Below, piece by piece: positions 1 through 9,381 of a DNA stretch of 64,000 nt. Source of the stretch: Leptospira kemamanensis (GTDB lineage: Bacteria; Spirochaetota; Leptospiria; Leptospirales; Leptospiraceae). Within the stretch, counting starts at the first letter, position 1. Every line of letters starts with the position of its first letter. The position numbers and the translations under genes are program-made. The stretch covers positions 114,631-178,630 of the forward strand of contig NZ_RQGG01000018.1 of NCBI RefSeq assembly GCF_004769665.1, written 5' to 3'. Under the pieces are notes generated by a model. The model ran no database searches. It was not told the DNA's origin and saw only the letters and a list, made by a program, of their open reading frames with translations.

Positions 1-1013
1 ACAGCTGATTCCATGACAATGTCTTTTGTGGAATCAGTGACTGCCGAATCTTTTCCACCCATCACACCAGCTAAGGCAACAGCTGTGTTTCCATTTTGGA
101 TGAGAAGGATATTCTCTTGTAAGGTAGGTGATGTATCATCTAGAAGTGCTAAAGAATCACCCGCTTTCGATTTGGATACAGTGAAGGAAGTTGCTGTGAG
201 TTTGGATCGATCAAAAAAATGGGTGGGTTGACCAAGCTCTAACAAAAGATAGTTGGACACATCCACCACGTTATTGATGGAACGAATTCCACATTTCTCA
301 AGACGAGATTTTATTTTGGGAATCGATTGAGTGATGTTTACATTTTGGATGGAGCAAACATAATACGCATGTGCATGTTCAGATGTTTCTACTGTCAGAC
401 CATCGTTTCCTGATTCCCACTTTGTATCTGCTTGGAGAGGAAAATGGTGGAGTGGAATTTGGAGTTGGCTTGCAAGCTCCCTTGCAAATCCAAAATGATT
501 CCAAAGATCAGGTCTGTGAGTGATGGACTTGTTGTCGATTGTGAGAATGGTGTCTTCCCATAAGAAGTATTTGCGAACGGAAATACCAAGAGTTGTATCC
601 TTTGGAAAGATGAGAACACCCGATGATTCCAAAGCCATACCCAATTCTTTTTCAGAGCAATACATCCCTTGCGATCGAACTCCGCGTAGTTCTGAATCTA
701 AAATTTCTTTTCCATCCAATTTGGTTCCTGGCAGAGCTAAAGGAACAATGTCTCCTACATTGACATTGGTGGCAGCCGTGACAATTTGGTAGTCTTTTGT
801 GCCATCGGTTGCGATGGTCGTTTGTAATTTCTCTGCGTTTGGATGTTTTTCCAGTGATTTGATTTTGACAGTGATCACCGATGTTAGGTGGGATTTAAAT
901 TCTTCTACATCGTCAATTTCACAAATGGACGTATTAATTTTTTCCAGAACCTTTTCGAACGGAATCTGGGCGAGAGGGGCAAATTCGTTTAACCAATCAA
1001 CTGAAAGTTTCAA
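1..1013 (-). CDS. pheT: Phenylalanine--tRNA ligase beta subunit, N-terminal part (cut by window edge)
   Basis: This is the beta subunit of the (alpha-beta)2 enzyme that charges tRNA-Phe; about 337 N-terminal residues of a protein usually near 800 are present. The first residues read (M)KLSVDWLNEFAPL, the standard PheT opening. An EMAP/OB-type tRNA-binding domain follows at about residues 40-150, with HPNAEKLQ and VTAATNVNVGD. The B3/B4 region, with HRPDLWNHFGFARELA and GIRSINNVVDVSNYLLLELGQP, comes after it. The start is TTG at 1013, with AAGGA six bases upstream. The gene lies 42 bp downstream of the GGDEF-EAL gene on the same strand, so co-transcription is likely. pheS is not in the window. 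The family call is secure; the C-terminal half cannot be seen. Confidence 0.93.
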   Translation of the reverse strand, partial: MKLSVDWLNEFAPLAQIPFEKVLEKINTSICEIDDVEEFKSHLTSVITVKIKSLEKHPNAEKLQTTIATDGTKDYQIVTAATNVNVGDIVPLALPGTKLDGKEILDSELRGVRSQGMYCSEKELGMALESSGVLIFPKDTTLGISVRKYFLWEDTILTIDNKSITHRPDLWNHFGFARELASQLQIPLHHFPLQADTKWESGNDGLTVETSEHAHAYYVCSIQNVNITQSIPKIKSRLEKCGIRSINNVVDVSNYLLLELGQPTHFFDRSKLTATSFTVSKSKAGDSLALLDDTSPTLQENILLIQNGNTAVALAGVMGGKDSAVTDSTKDIVMESA

Positions 1014-1055
1014 GAGAAATCCTTATTTGTTAAAAACGTTGAGAAAGCGAACGGG

Positions 1056-3140
1056 TCAATCCGAAATTCCAAGTTCTGTTTTCAGAAAATGCAGGCAATC
1101 TTCCGACGTCATCGGTTTGGCAAAATAAAACCCTTGGATTTGGTCTACACCACTTTCAGCGAGTAATTTCACCTGTTCTTCTGTTTCGGCACCTTCTGCC
1201 ACAACGCACAAACCAAGGTTATGTGCTAAATTGGAAACAGCATGGATGATGGTTTTGGAATCTTTGTCTGTGGTGATTTCGGAGACAAATGAACGGTCAA
1301 TTTTTAGCGAGGAAATCGGTAGTTTTTTTAAGTATCCCAAACTACTGTAACCCGTTCCAAAATCATCAATGGCAATTTTGGCACCTAGTTTTCGGATCTC
1401 TTGCATGGTGCGAACGGCGGCATCCGCGTTTTCCATCACCGAACTTTCAGTTAGTTCCACTTCTAAGTCATGAGGGTCTACTTTGAATAATTTTAGATTT
1501 TCAGCTATTGTTGAGATGAGTCTTTCGTGTTTGAACTGTTTGGTGGAAATGTTCACAGCCATGGAAATCTTTTTGATCCCAGCATCTTTCCATTCACGCA
1601 TCGTTTTGATGGCAGATTTAATCACCCATTCACCAATCGCAAGGATCATACCTGTTTCTTCTGATATCGGAATGAATACATTTGGTGAAATGAGTCCACG
1701 TTCGGGATGGCGCCAACGAATCAGTGCTTCTACACCCACAGGTTTTCTCGTGTACAAATCAATTTTTGGTTGGTACATCAAAGTGAATTGGTTTTCGATG
1801 ATGGCAATCCGCATACGGTTTTCAATTTCCAACCGTTCTGCTACAACTGTTTGCAACTCTTCTGTAAAAAACACATAACAATTTTTCCCTTGCGATTTTG
1901 CCAAGTTCAGTGCACTGTCTGCATTTTTCAAAAGGGTATTGGTATCTTTTCCGTCTGTTGGGTATAAGGCGATGCCAATCGAGATGTTGACAAAGATTCT
2001 TTCTCCATCGATGACAAAAGGATGGGTCATGGCATCTAAGATAGATTCTGAAATGACAGCTGCATCACGTTCATTGGATAAGTCAGGTAAAACTACATTA
2101 AACTCATCACCACCTTGTCTACTGATGAGATCATAAACACGAATGCTTTCTCGAATGCGATAGGCAACGAGTTTGATGATTTTATCTCCGAAGTCATGAC
2201 CACGAGAATCATTGATGATTTTAAAATTGTCCAAATCAATCGCAAGGATACCCACCAAATTTCCATGGCGTCTTGCTTCTTCAAAAATAGGAAAGAGTTT
2301 ATCAATGAGTGAGTTGCGATTCGGAAGATTTGTCAATTGGTCAAAAAAAGCCATATAGGCAATTTTTTCTTCCGCATGTCTTCGTTGTGTGATATCAAGA
2401 AAGGCAACCGCCAATCCAAAGTTTTCAATAGGAATGGGAGTTGCTAAGATATCAAACCAAGTGATTTTATCTTCTTTGATCAAACCAATTTCTAAATTAC
2501 GAATCACTTCTTTATGCCGAAGGGCTCGCATCAAACTCGATTTTCTTGGATAAATTTTGGTTCCGTTTGGTTGGATTAACGTATACTTACGAATGTTCAG
2601 AGTGCGGTTGAGAAGTTCCCCATCTTGGATGTCAAAATAAGTCCTCGCCGTTTTATTGGTTTCGATGATTTTCCCTTTTTCATCCGTGATGGCAATCCCC
2701 ATGGGAAGGTTGTCAAAAATCGACTTGTACTTCTGTTGTTGTAATAAAAATTCAAAGGAGATATCTTTTTGGATCGTGACATCTCGGTCAAAACCTAAAA
2801 TGATTTTGGATTCGCGAAGTGGGATGAGTAACCAGATGATCCAAACTTCTTCTTTGGATTTGGTGACGAGACGGTTTTCAAAGTTCACTATATTCGGATT
2901 TTCACCCAAACTAGAAAAGGTATTTTCTGTGTTTTCTTTATCGTCTTCTTGCGTGAATTCGAGGATGGACTTACCCACAATTTCTTTGGGTTCAAATTCT
3001 AAAAATCGAGCAAACCTCTCTGTGACAGAGACAAAAGTTCCATCCCAATCCAAAACTTGGAAACTATTGGGATATTCCGTCAGTAAGGATTTAACAGTGA
3101 GACCAGAGAGAATTTTACTGCCTAAAGGCTCATTTCGCAT
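1056..3140 (-). CDS. Soluble PAS-PAS-GGDEF-EAL cyclic-di-GMP enzyme
   Basis: A 694-residue cytoplasmic protein with no membrane segment. Two PAS-like sensor domains (about 22-128 and 137-255) precede a diguanylate cyclase domain with an intact GGDEF (343-347). RVYD (334-337) lies five residues before it, matching the RxxD product-inhibition site. The phosphodiesterase domain begins with EAL at 471-473 and keeps the later catalytic blocks: VNIST, ELTES, DDFGTG, LKIDRSF, VVAEGAE and QGFYFAKP. By sequence both halves look competent, so the net direction of c-di-GMP turnover cannot be predicted. The start overlaps the 3' end of pyrC by 11 bp and pheT follows after 42 bp, suggesting one transcript. 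The PAS ligand or partner is unknown. Confidence 0.93.
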   Translation of the reverse strand: MRNEPLGSKILSGLTVKSLLTEYPNSFQVLDWDGTFVSVTERFARFLEFEPKEIVGKSILEFTQEDDKENTENTFSSLGENPNIVNFENRLVTKSKEEVWIIWLLIPLRESKIILGFDRDVTIQKDISFEFLLQQQKYKSIFDNLPMGIAITDEKGKIIETNKTARTYFDIQDGELLNRTLNIRKYTLIQPNGTKIYPRKSSLMRALRHKEVIRNLEIGLIKEDKITWFDILATPIPIENFGLAVAFLDITQRRHAEEKIAYMAFFDQLTNLPNRNSLIDKLFPIFEEARRHGNLVGILAIDLDNFKIINDSRGHDFGDKIIKLVAYRIRESIRVYDLISRQGGDEFNVVLPDLSNERDAAVISESILDAMTHPFVIDGERIFVNISIGIALYPTDGKDTNTLLKNADSALNLAKSQGKNCYVFFTEELQTVVAERLEIENRMRIAIIENQFTLMYQPKIDLYTRKPVGVEALIRWRHPERGLISPNVFIPISEETGMILAIGEWVIKSAIKTMREWKDAGIKKISMAVNISTKQFKHERLISTIAENLKLFKVDPHDLEVELTESSVMENADAAVRTMQEIRKLGAKIAIDDFGTGYSSLGYLKKLPISSLKIDRSFVSEITTDKDSKTIIHAVSNLAHNLGLCVVAEGAETEEQVKLLAESGVDQIQGFYFAKPMTSEDCLHFLKTELGISD

Positions 3141-4374
3141 TTATTTCTTTGCCTAAATAATAAACCGCTTCGATGGATCCTGGAAATTCGAATCCTTCAA
3201 AAGGTGACCATCCGGACTTACTTTTAATCATGGATTTTTTAAATTCAACTGGTTTTTTTAAATTTAGAATAGAAAAATTCGCCGCATAACATTCATTAAT
3301 GACACCAACTCCTTTTCCAAATTCTTTAGGTAAATAAGGACGAACGAATTCTCCAGGATTTTTGGAACAGATTTTTGCAATGAGAGTCATCGGAATGTTT
3401 AATTTCAGTATCATATATGTGACAAAAAGACCATAGGTATCCAATTGGGAGATACCACTGGTTCCTTTTTGTTTTTCTTCAATGGAGTGGGGAGCATGAT
3501 CGGTTGCTAAATAGTCAATATGCCCATCAAGTATCCCTTTTACCATGGCTTCTCTGTCTTCACGACCACGAAGAGGTGGATTCATTTGAAACCATTTGTG
3601 GTTTGTTTCTGTTAACATGTCTGTATCAAACATCAAATGTGTGGGAGTGACTTCGCAGGTGACATTCACACCTCGTTTCTTGGCAGCAACGATCTTAGAA
3701 AGACCATCCTTTGTCGAATAATGACAGAGTTTTCCTTTTAAGTTGTATTTCTCAATGAGATACAATGCAAAATCAGTGGCAACGGTTTCTGCTTCTTTTG
3801 GACGCCTTGTTTCATGTGTTGGTCTGTCTTGGTTTGCAATTAGAATCTCAGGGTCTTCGCAATGGAAACTTACATCTTGTCCATGGTAATGTTTGATCAC
3901 TTCTTCGAGTGAAGGATTGTCATGAAAAAATAATTCTCCAATCGAAGGACCCATAAACACTTTATAAGGAACTTTTTTGGAGAGTGGTTTTGTATGAGGA
4001 CCAATTCCTGCATACAAAGTGATGTGGATCGGTGCTTTTTTGGTGAGCGCTTGTTTGGCGGTGTAGGTTTCATCATCAATGGGAGGCACAGGATTGTTTG
4101 GCATATCTGCCACATGGATCACACCACCATTGATGGCAGCAGAACTTGCGGATAAAAAATCTTCTTTGTAAGTATGTTTACCACTTACGTCTTCTCTGGC
4201 ATGGATGTGGATGTCTCCAAATCCTGGAAAAATCACACAATCATCCGAAAATCGGCGAGCACTGGGGTCGATCCCTGCTTTTACTTGAGTGATGAGCCCT
4301 GTTGTGACATCAAATTCGACAGTTCCCAAAAACTCTTTTTCGTGAGTAACGATCCTTCCTGCAATTGTTTCCAT
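3130..4374 (-). CDS. pyrC: Dihydroorotase
   Basis: An amidohydrolase-fold enzyme of de novo pyrimidine synthesis that interconverts carbamoyl-aspartate and dihydroorotate. The metal ligands are visible: HIH in GFGDIHIHARED, a probable carboxylated Lys in PYKVFMG, His in VSFHCEDPE, His in LCHYSTKDG and Asp in ATDHAPHS. The length of 414 residues fits class I dihydroorotases. ATG at 4374 is chosen because AAGGG lies five bases upstream; an in-frame GTG at 4380 falls too close to that site. The stop overlaps the GGDEF-EAL gene. Allantoinase or hydantoinase are alternatives on fold alone, but the genome context and residue pattern favour dihydroorotase. Confidence 0.86.
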   Translation of the reverse strand: METIAGRIVTHEKEFLGTVEFDVTTGLITQVKAGIDPSARRFSDDCVIFPGFGDIHIHAREDVSGKHTYKEDFLSASSAAINGGVIHVADMPNNPVPPIDDETYTAKQALTKKAPIHITLYAGIGPHTKPLSKKVPYKVFMGPSIGELFFHDNPSLEEVIKHYHGQDVSFHCEDPEILIANQDRPTHETRRPKEAETVATDFALYLIEKYNLKGKLCHYSTKDGLSKIVAAKKRGVNVTCEVTPTHLMFDTDMLTETNHKWFQMNPPLRGREDREAMVKGILDGHIDYLATDHAPHSIEEKQKGTSGISQLDTYGLFVTYMILKLNIPMTLIAKICSKNPGEFVRPYLPKEFGKGVGVINECYAANFSILNLKKPVEFKKSMIKSKSGWSPFEGFEFPGSIEAVYYLGKEINAK

Positions 4375-4528
4375 AATCACCCTTTGAATCAGCAGATTCT
4401 AAGAGGGAAGGAAAGTTTCAAGGGAATTTACAATGAATTCTAATCAGATATTTGAATGTGTTTGTCAAAAGAAGGGAAGAATATCTCAAATCGACATTTG
4501 TTGATTCATAAAAAGGATTTTGTTTTGT
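4375..4528 (-). promoter_or_regulatory. Leader region of the pyrC-GGDEF/EAL-pheT run
   Basis: This 154-bp gap lies after recQ and before pyrC on the minus strand. Read on that strand it contains an exact TTGACA, followed 20 bases later by TAGAAT. The -35 match is good but the spacing is long, so this is only a candidate promoter. No terminator for recQ is obvious, so readthrough from recQ is possible. Confidence 0.25.
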
Positions 4529-6385
4529 TTAGTCCCACTTTGCCAAAATTTCAATGATATCATTCCCAAAACGTTCTACCTTCGCAGGACCAACTCCTTT
4601 GGTGGCTTCGAGTTCAGAAAGAGTTCTTGGTTTTCGTTCGGCAATTCGTTTCAACACAGGATTTTGAAAGACCATAAACTTTTTCCATTTGAGTTGTCTT
4701 GCCTTTCGGTCCCGGTAATTCATAAGTTCCCGTAAGATTTGTGAATGTAATGTAGGGATTTTTTTTGGTTTAATTGATTCTTTTGTCGCATCACTTCCGT
4801 TAGACTGTGATAAGGTTTTTCCTTTGACTTTGGAAAAATTTGGTAAGTATAATTTGGGATACTTTGCACCCGCCACCAAAACTTTTTTTTCTTCTACCCA
4901 TGTTTCTAATTTTGCAACTACAGCTTCTTCAGGAATTCCTTCCAACTTACCATGAAATGGATTTCGTTCCATTCGGTACCGAAGTACATCTTTTGTCCGT
5001 TTGCCAACAAGGGTTTTGGCAATGATGTTTTTTCCAAACACTGCTGGGTGTTCTTTTAAAAAGTTTTGGATGGTATCTTCTTCCCACTCTGTTAGTGGGT
5101 GTTCCCTTTTTTCATTTTTTTTCTGGAGTTTTACTTTTTCAGATTCTATAAATTTAGAGCGATTGATGTCCGAACCTGATTCCGTACAAATATCACACTT
5201 CCCACAAGGAGAGATTGTTTCTCCAAAATAAGAACAAAGTTGGACTTGCCGACACACTTCATTGTTTGCATATTCTTTGATGTATTTGAGAAGGGTATCA
5301 CCTCCTTTGAAGTTTGTCTCTTTGGACAACATAAAAACTTGAGTGGCCACATCTCCCGCTTTGTAAAACAAAACACATTCTGATGGCAAGTTGTCTCGAC
5401 CCGCACGACCCGCTTCTTGGTAATACGCTTCCAGGGATGCAGGAACTTGGTAGTGAACCACCAAACGTACGTCAGGTTGATCCATACCCATTCCAAAAGC
5501 ATTGGTGGCAACAAGGATGGGAACTTTTCCAGAAGTATAGGCGTTTTGTGTTCGTTCGCGGATTCCATCGGTTCTACCTGCATGGTACTTTCCGACCGAG
5601 AACCCAAAGTCTTTTAGTAAATCATAAACTTCGTCTGTTTTTTTACGAGTGGCACAGTATACAATGGCACGACCAGGGAATTTCCTTCCATCTTTCCAAG
5701 GTTCCAGTAGTTCCATCAGACGGTCTGCTTTATCCCGTTCCTGGCTTGGGTATTCCACGCTGAATTTTAAATTAGGACGAAAAAATGTAGAGAGTACTAC
5801 GTTTGGTGAACGCATTCCTAGGGAGGCCTGTACATCGGTTTGTACTTTTTCAGTGGCTGTGGCAGTCAGTGCTAAAATGGGAAAATTGGGATTCGGATGT
5901 TTTTCTCGTAAAACATGGATTTGGCGGTATTCAGGTCGAAAGTCATGGCCCCATTGCGAAACACAATGAGCTTCATCCACCACCAATGAAAATAATTTCA
6001 TCTCTCGAAAAATTCGTAAAAACCCGTTAGAGAGTGCTCGTTCTGGGGAAACGAGTAAAACACGAAGTTCTCCTCTAACCGCTTTTGCAAGAATTGTCAT
6101 TTGTTCCACTTCATCTTGGGTGGAATTACAAAATGCAGCAGGAATTCCCTTGGCGAGTAAACTCTCCGTTTGGTCTTTCATCAGAGCAATGAGAGGGGAG
6201 ATGACAAGGGTCAATTTGTCTTTTTGAATGGCTGCTGGAAGTTGGTAGATAAGAGACTTTCCCGCTCCTGTAGGAAGGATGGCGAGTGTATCTTCTCCCT
6301 CCAAAACGGAGGTGATGGCTTCCCTTTGGCCTGGGCGAAATTCTGAAAAACCGAATTTGGTTTTGAGTTCCGAAAATAGATCCAA
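4529..6385 (-). CDS. recQ: ATP-dependent DNA helicase RecQ
   Basis: A 3'-5' superfamily 2 helicase of recombination and replication-fork repair. Visible elements in order: the motif 0 region [10 protein letters not shown], Walker [24 protein letters not shown] with its aromatic-rich loop, TATAT, the second RecA domain with QEAGRAGRD, a zinc-binding cysteine set ending CGKCDIC, a winged-helix region, and a C-terminal HRDC domain with [20 protein letters not shown]. The reading frame stays open to an ATG at 6487, but no ribosome site precedes it and the first 34 residues look unlike RecQ. TTG at 6385, with AAGAG upstream, places the protein start just before the helicase fold and leaves about 110 bp for divergent promoters. 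Length is 618 residues from TTG, 652 from ATG. Confidence 0.92.
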   Translation of the reverse strand: MDLFSELKTKFGFSEFRPGQREAITSVLEGEDTLAILPTGAGKSLIYQLPAAIQKDKLTLVISPLIALMKDQTESLLAKGIPAAFCNSTQDEVEQMTILAKAVRGELRVLLVSPERALSNGFLRIFREMKLFSLVVDEAHCVSQWGHDFRPEYRQIHVLREKHPNPNFPILALTATATEKVQTDVQASLGMRSPNVVLSTFFRPNLKFSVEYPSQERDKADRLMELLEPWKDGRKFPGRAIVYCATRKKTDEVYDLLKDFGFSVGKYHAGRTDGIRERTQNAYTSGKVPILVATNAFGMGMDQPDVRLVVHYQVPASLEAYYQEAGRAGRDNLPSECVLFYKAGDVATQVFMLSKETNFKGGDTLLKYIKEYANNEVCRQVQLCSYFGETISPCGKCDICTESGSDINRSKFIESEKVKLQKKNEKREHPLTEWEEDTIQNFLKEHPAVFGKNIIAKTLVGKRTKDVLRYRMERNPFHGKLEGIPEEAVVAKLETWVEEKKVLVAGAKYPKLYLPNFSKVKGKTLSQSNGSDATKESIKPKKIPTLHSQILRELMNYRDRKARQLKWKKFMVFQNPVLKRIAERKPRTLSELEATKGVGPAKVERFGNDIIEILAKWD

Positions 6386-6498
6386 GGTAACTCTTAGATT
6401 TTTGGGAAATAAGAACGGGTCAACGATAAGATTCTCCCTTTTTGCCTCATTTTTGAATTTTACAGAAACCGATGACCCTGAAATCATAACGAAGACCG

Positions 6499-8055
6499 AT
6501 GCTTTTTAACACCTTTGTATTTTTATTATTCTTTCTCATTGTGTATTCGGTATTTTTAGGTTTTGGATGGTTTGCCAAAAAACAGAGGTGGGCTTATCGC
6601 GCACAAAACCTTTGGTTACTCTTTGCTTCTTATTTTTTTTACGGGTGGTGGGAGTGGTTTTTTCTCATCCTCATCCTGATTAGCACCATCATTGACTACG
6701 TAGCAGCAAGGCTCATCGATTCCTCAGAAAACCAAAACCGAAGGAGGTTTTACCTCTCAGTTTCGGTTTTTGCCAATTTGGGCCTACTTTTTACCATGAA
6801 GTACTACGATTTTTTTGCCGTGAATCTGATCGATTCTTGGAACCAAATCATGGTTTGGCTCGGCGGCACAGTGGCGAATGATTCAAGCACCTACTTACTA
6901 AAAAACATCATCCTCCCTGTTGGGATTAGTTTTTATACCTTCCAAACCATGTCGTATACAATCGATGTGTACAGAAAACAAATCAAAGCAGAAAAAGATT
7001 TTTTTGACTTTGCACTGTTTGTGAACTTTTTCCCACAACTCGTAGCAGGTCCGATTGAAAGGGCACAAGACTTACTTCCACAATTAAAACAAGCAAAGTT
7101 CCCAACGATGGATGGAGTCCAAAAAGGTTTGTATGATATCCTTCTTGGTTATTTCATGAAGGTGTATGTGGCTGACAATTTATCTACCTATGTTGACCAA
7201 GTATTTTTTGCAGCCAAATCCATTTACACACAAAACCCTGAACTCATTTTTTCCGTTGACGGCTCACAAGTGTTTGCTGGTGGATTTTTGTTTTTGACTC
7301 AAATTTATTGTGACTTTGCCGGGTATTCTTTTATTGCCCTCGGGATCTCTAGATTACTTGGTGTGACACTTACCGTAAACTTCGAAACTCCTGAGTTTTC
7401 CAAAACACCAACAGAATTTTGGAATCGTTGGCATGTGACTTTAAATCGTTGGTTTCGGGATTATATTTATATCTCCCTTGGTGGCAGTAAGTACGGAAAA
7501 CTCATCCAATACCGAAATTTATGTATTATCTTTTTCCTATCTGGTCTTTGGCATGGTGCGAATTGGACCTTTATCACTTGGGGTTGTTTGCAAGGTTTGT
7601 ATACCATGGTTTACCTTATTTTCTTTGCTAAAAAGAAAGAAGATTTAGGAGACAAAACCATTGAGGAGACAAATACCATCTCTTCTAAAATGATGAGTAT
7701 TATAACTGGAACTCTTAGCCGAATTACGGTTTTAACCTTGATTGCCTATAGTGCGGTTGCTTTTAGAACTTATGATGCGAATATGATGCTTGTATATTTA
7801 CAGAAGTTTGTTGCCGTTTGGACTTGGGACCTTTCTCCTAATAACAACATCAAATCGATGTTTGGACTTTGGGAAGAGTATTTCAAAATCTTCCTTCCAC
7901 TTCTCATCATCGATGGAATCACCTATTTCAAAAAAGAAAGGTATTGGATCTTTTTCACACATCCTCTAATCCAAGCTTTTGTTTTATCGTTTATGGCATT
8001 TCTCATCCTCACCAGAGGAGTATTTGGAAAAGAGGTAATTTACTTTGCGTTCTAA
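6499..8055 (+). CDS. MBOAT family membrane-bound O-acyltransferase (AlgI/DltB-like)
   Basis: A 518-residue polytopic inner-membrane protein with about ten or more hydrophobic segments. The MBOAT signature regions are present: [18 protein letters not shown], then [15 protein letters not shown] with the conserved His near residue 352. Relatives pass an acyl group, usually acetyl, across the membrane to modify exported polysaccharides or teichoic acids. The next gene encodes an SGNH-type protein and overlaps this one by 11 bp, matching the known AlgI/AlgJ-X and DltB/DltD logic in which the second protein completes transfer in the periplasm. The acceptor molecule is not shown by the sequence. It is divergent from recQ; no strong ribosome site precedes ATG 6499. 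Confidence 0.9.
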   Translation: MLFNTFVFLLFFLIVYSVFLGFGWFAKKQRWAYRAQNLWLLFASYFFYGWWEWFFLILILISTIIDYVAARLIDSSENQNRRRFYLSVSVFANLGLLFTMKYYDFFAVNLIDSWNQIMVWLGGTVANDSSTYLLKNIILPVGISFYTFQTMSYTIDVYRKQIKAEKDFFDFALFVNFFPQLVAGPIERAQDLLPQLKQAKFPTMDGVQKGLYDILLGYFMKVYVADNLSTYVDQVFFAAKSIYTQNPELIFSVDGSQVFAGGFLFLTQIYCDFAGYSFIALGISRLLGVTLTVNFETPEFSKTPTEFWNRWHVTLNRWFRDYIYISLGGSKYGKLIQYRNLCIIFFLSGLWHGANWTFITWGCLQGLYTMVYLIFFAKKKEDLGDKTIEETNTISSKMMSIITGTLSRITVLTLIAYSAVAFRTYDANMMLVYLQKFVAVWTWDLSPNNNIKSMFGLWEEYFKIFLPLLIIDGITYFKKERYWIFFTHPLIQAFVLSFMAFLILTRGVFGKEVIYFAF

Positions 8056-9322
8056 ATTTTTAGGCATTGGCTTCGCTCTTTTATTTTTTTTGATCTTAGA
8101 AATTACCGTTAGAGTGACGGGAATTCATTACCTAGAACAACCCGAGATCTTTTTCGTGAATCTCAAAAAAAACTTTGTGGAATCTGGCAAAGGTGATGCT
8201 GACATCATTGTGTTAGGTGATTCTCGCTCTATGGCACTTGCAGGTTATGGAAAAGATCAAAATACAGAATATTCCGTATACAATCATAGTTTGCCAGCGA
8301 TGGGACCTCGATACTACCGATTCTTTTTGGATAAGTATCTGAAAAAAGGAAACAAAAAACCCAAAATGGTTTTGTTTGCCGCTTCGCCAAAGTTATATTC
8401 TACTGGTTACGGACCACCTTTGTATGACCCTGATGCTAAAGCTGTTACTGAAAACGAATCCATTTCGTCTTACATGCAAAGAAGGTGGAAAGAAGGTTTA
8501 GAGAAAAACTTTTTTCGAACTCCCACAAAATCCAATCTCATCAGTTATAGTGGAAAACAAGAGGACATGAACCAAATCCTTTGGGAGTTTTTTGGTCATA
8601 GGTATCTCCACCAATTTACTTTTTCGGAACTTTCAGAAAACTATTCCGGTGTAGAGCGCTTGTTTATTTTATCGAAAGCAGCTCCTTTATTATATGAATC
8701 CTACCGTTTCCATGGTGCCATTCGGAATTCTTTGAGTGAATCGAATTGGAAAGTGGACAAACAATACAAAGAAAAATCTTTGTTTTGTGAATCTTGTGAA
8801 AATATTGAAGTTGGACTTTGTAAACCATCTCCTTCCCAACTCGAAGACAATTTGACCATTGAAGACCAAATCACTCGTCATTATGGCAAATATAATATTT
8901 CGAATCGCCTAAAACCAGAACTCGTGCTCTTTTCCAAACAACTGGTGCAAAAGGAATTGGAAGATGAACAAAAAAACCAAACTCCTTATACCTATCAAAA
9001 ACCTGACTTCCGTGTTCTGAGTGACTTACTGGCCTACACAAGAGCCAATGGAATCGAATTTGGTTTGGTTTATATGCCGTGGTTGAAAGAGAGACAGGAA
9101 ACCAAAGAGTCCTTAGATTTATTGGCCGATCTGAAAGAATTTTTTTCCCAAAATCCCGATGCCAAAATATTCTTTTTTCCCGATTCTTCCTACCCTTCGG
9201 AGCGTTTTGTAGATAATATCCATTACGATTGCCGAGGAGAAAAACGGGTAAACGCAGAATTTCGGCAATTTGTGTTGCCACAAGTCTTTCGTTTTTTGTC
9301 TTCCAAACAAAAATCCAATTGA
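8045..9322 (+). CDS. DUF1574-type SGNH-like protein, probable partner of the MBOAT enzyme
   Basis: A 425-residue protein with one N-terminal membrane anchor (about residues 5-23) and a periplasmic body. GDSR at 58-61 corresponds to SGNH block I with its catalytic Ser, and DNIHYDCRG near residue 390 supplies the DxxH of the last block, so a Ser-His-Asp esterase or acyltransferase site is plausible. The start is TTG at 8045, inside the end of the MBOAT gene, with GAGG eight to nine bases upstream, which suggests translational coupling. The family is common in Leptospira under the DUF1574 name. The exact reaction and acceptor are inferred from the MBOAT pairing only. Confidence 0.82.
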   Translation: MRSKFLGIGFALLFFLILEITVRVTGIHYLEQPEIFFVNLKKNFVESGKGDADIIVLGDSRSMALAGYGKDQNTEYSVYNHSLPAMGPRYYRFFLDKYLKKGNKKPKMVLFAASPKLYSTGYGPPLYDPDAKAVTENESISSYMQRRWKEGLEKNFFRTPTKSNLISYSGKQEDMNQILWEFFGHRYLHQFTFSELSENYSGVERLFILSKAAPLLYESYRFHGAIRNSLSESNWKVDKQYKEKSLFCESCENIEVGLCKPSPSQLEDNLTIEDQITRHYGKYNISNRLKPELVLFSKQLVQKELEDEQKNQTPYTYQKPDFRVLSDLLAYTRANGIEFGLVYMPWLKERQETKESLDLLADLKEFFSQNPDAKIFFFPDSSYPSERFVDNIHYDCRGEKRVNAEFRQFVLPQVFRFLSSKQKSN

Positions 9323-9381
9323 TTTTCGATTTCTAGTGTTGGAGAATGAGGCACTCCATCCGGATAAGAGGAAACCCAATC

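Noticed and set aside
2656..3156. A 166-codon open frame on the plus strand inside the GGDEF-EAL gene
   Set aside because: It lies opposite a gene with complete catalytic motifs and has no protein-like features of its own.
5146..5607. A 153-codon open frame in another phase within recQ
   Set aside because: It overlaps the conserved helicase core in a different frame and has no recognisable content.
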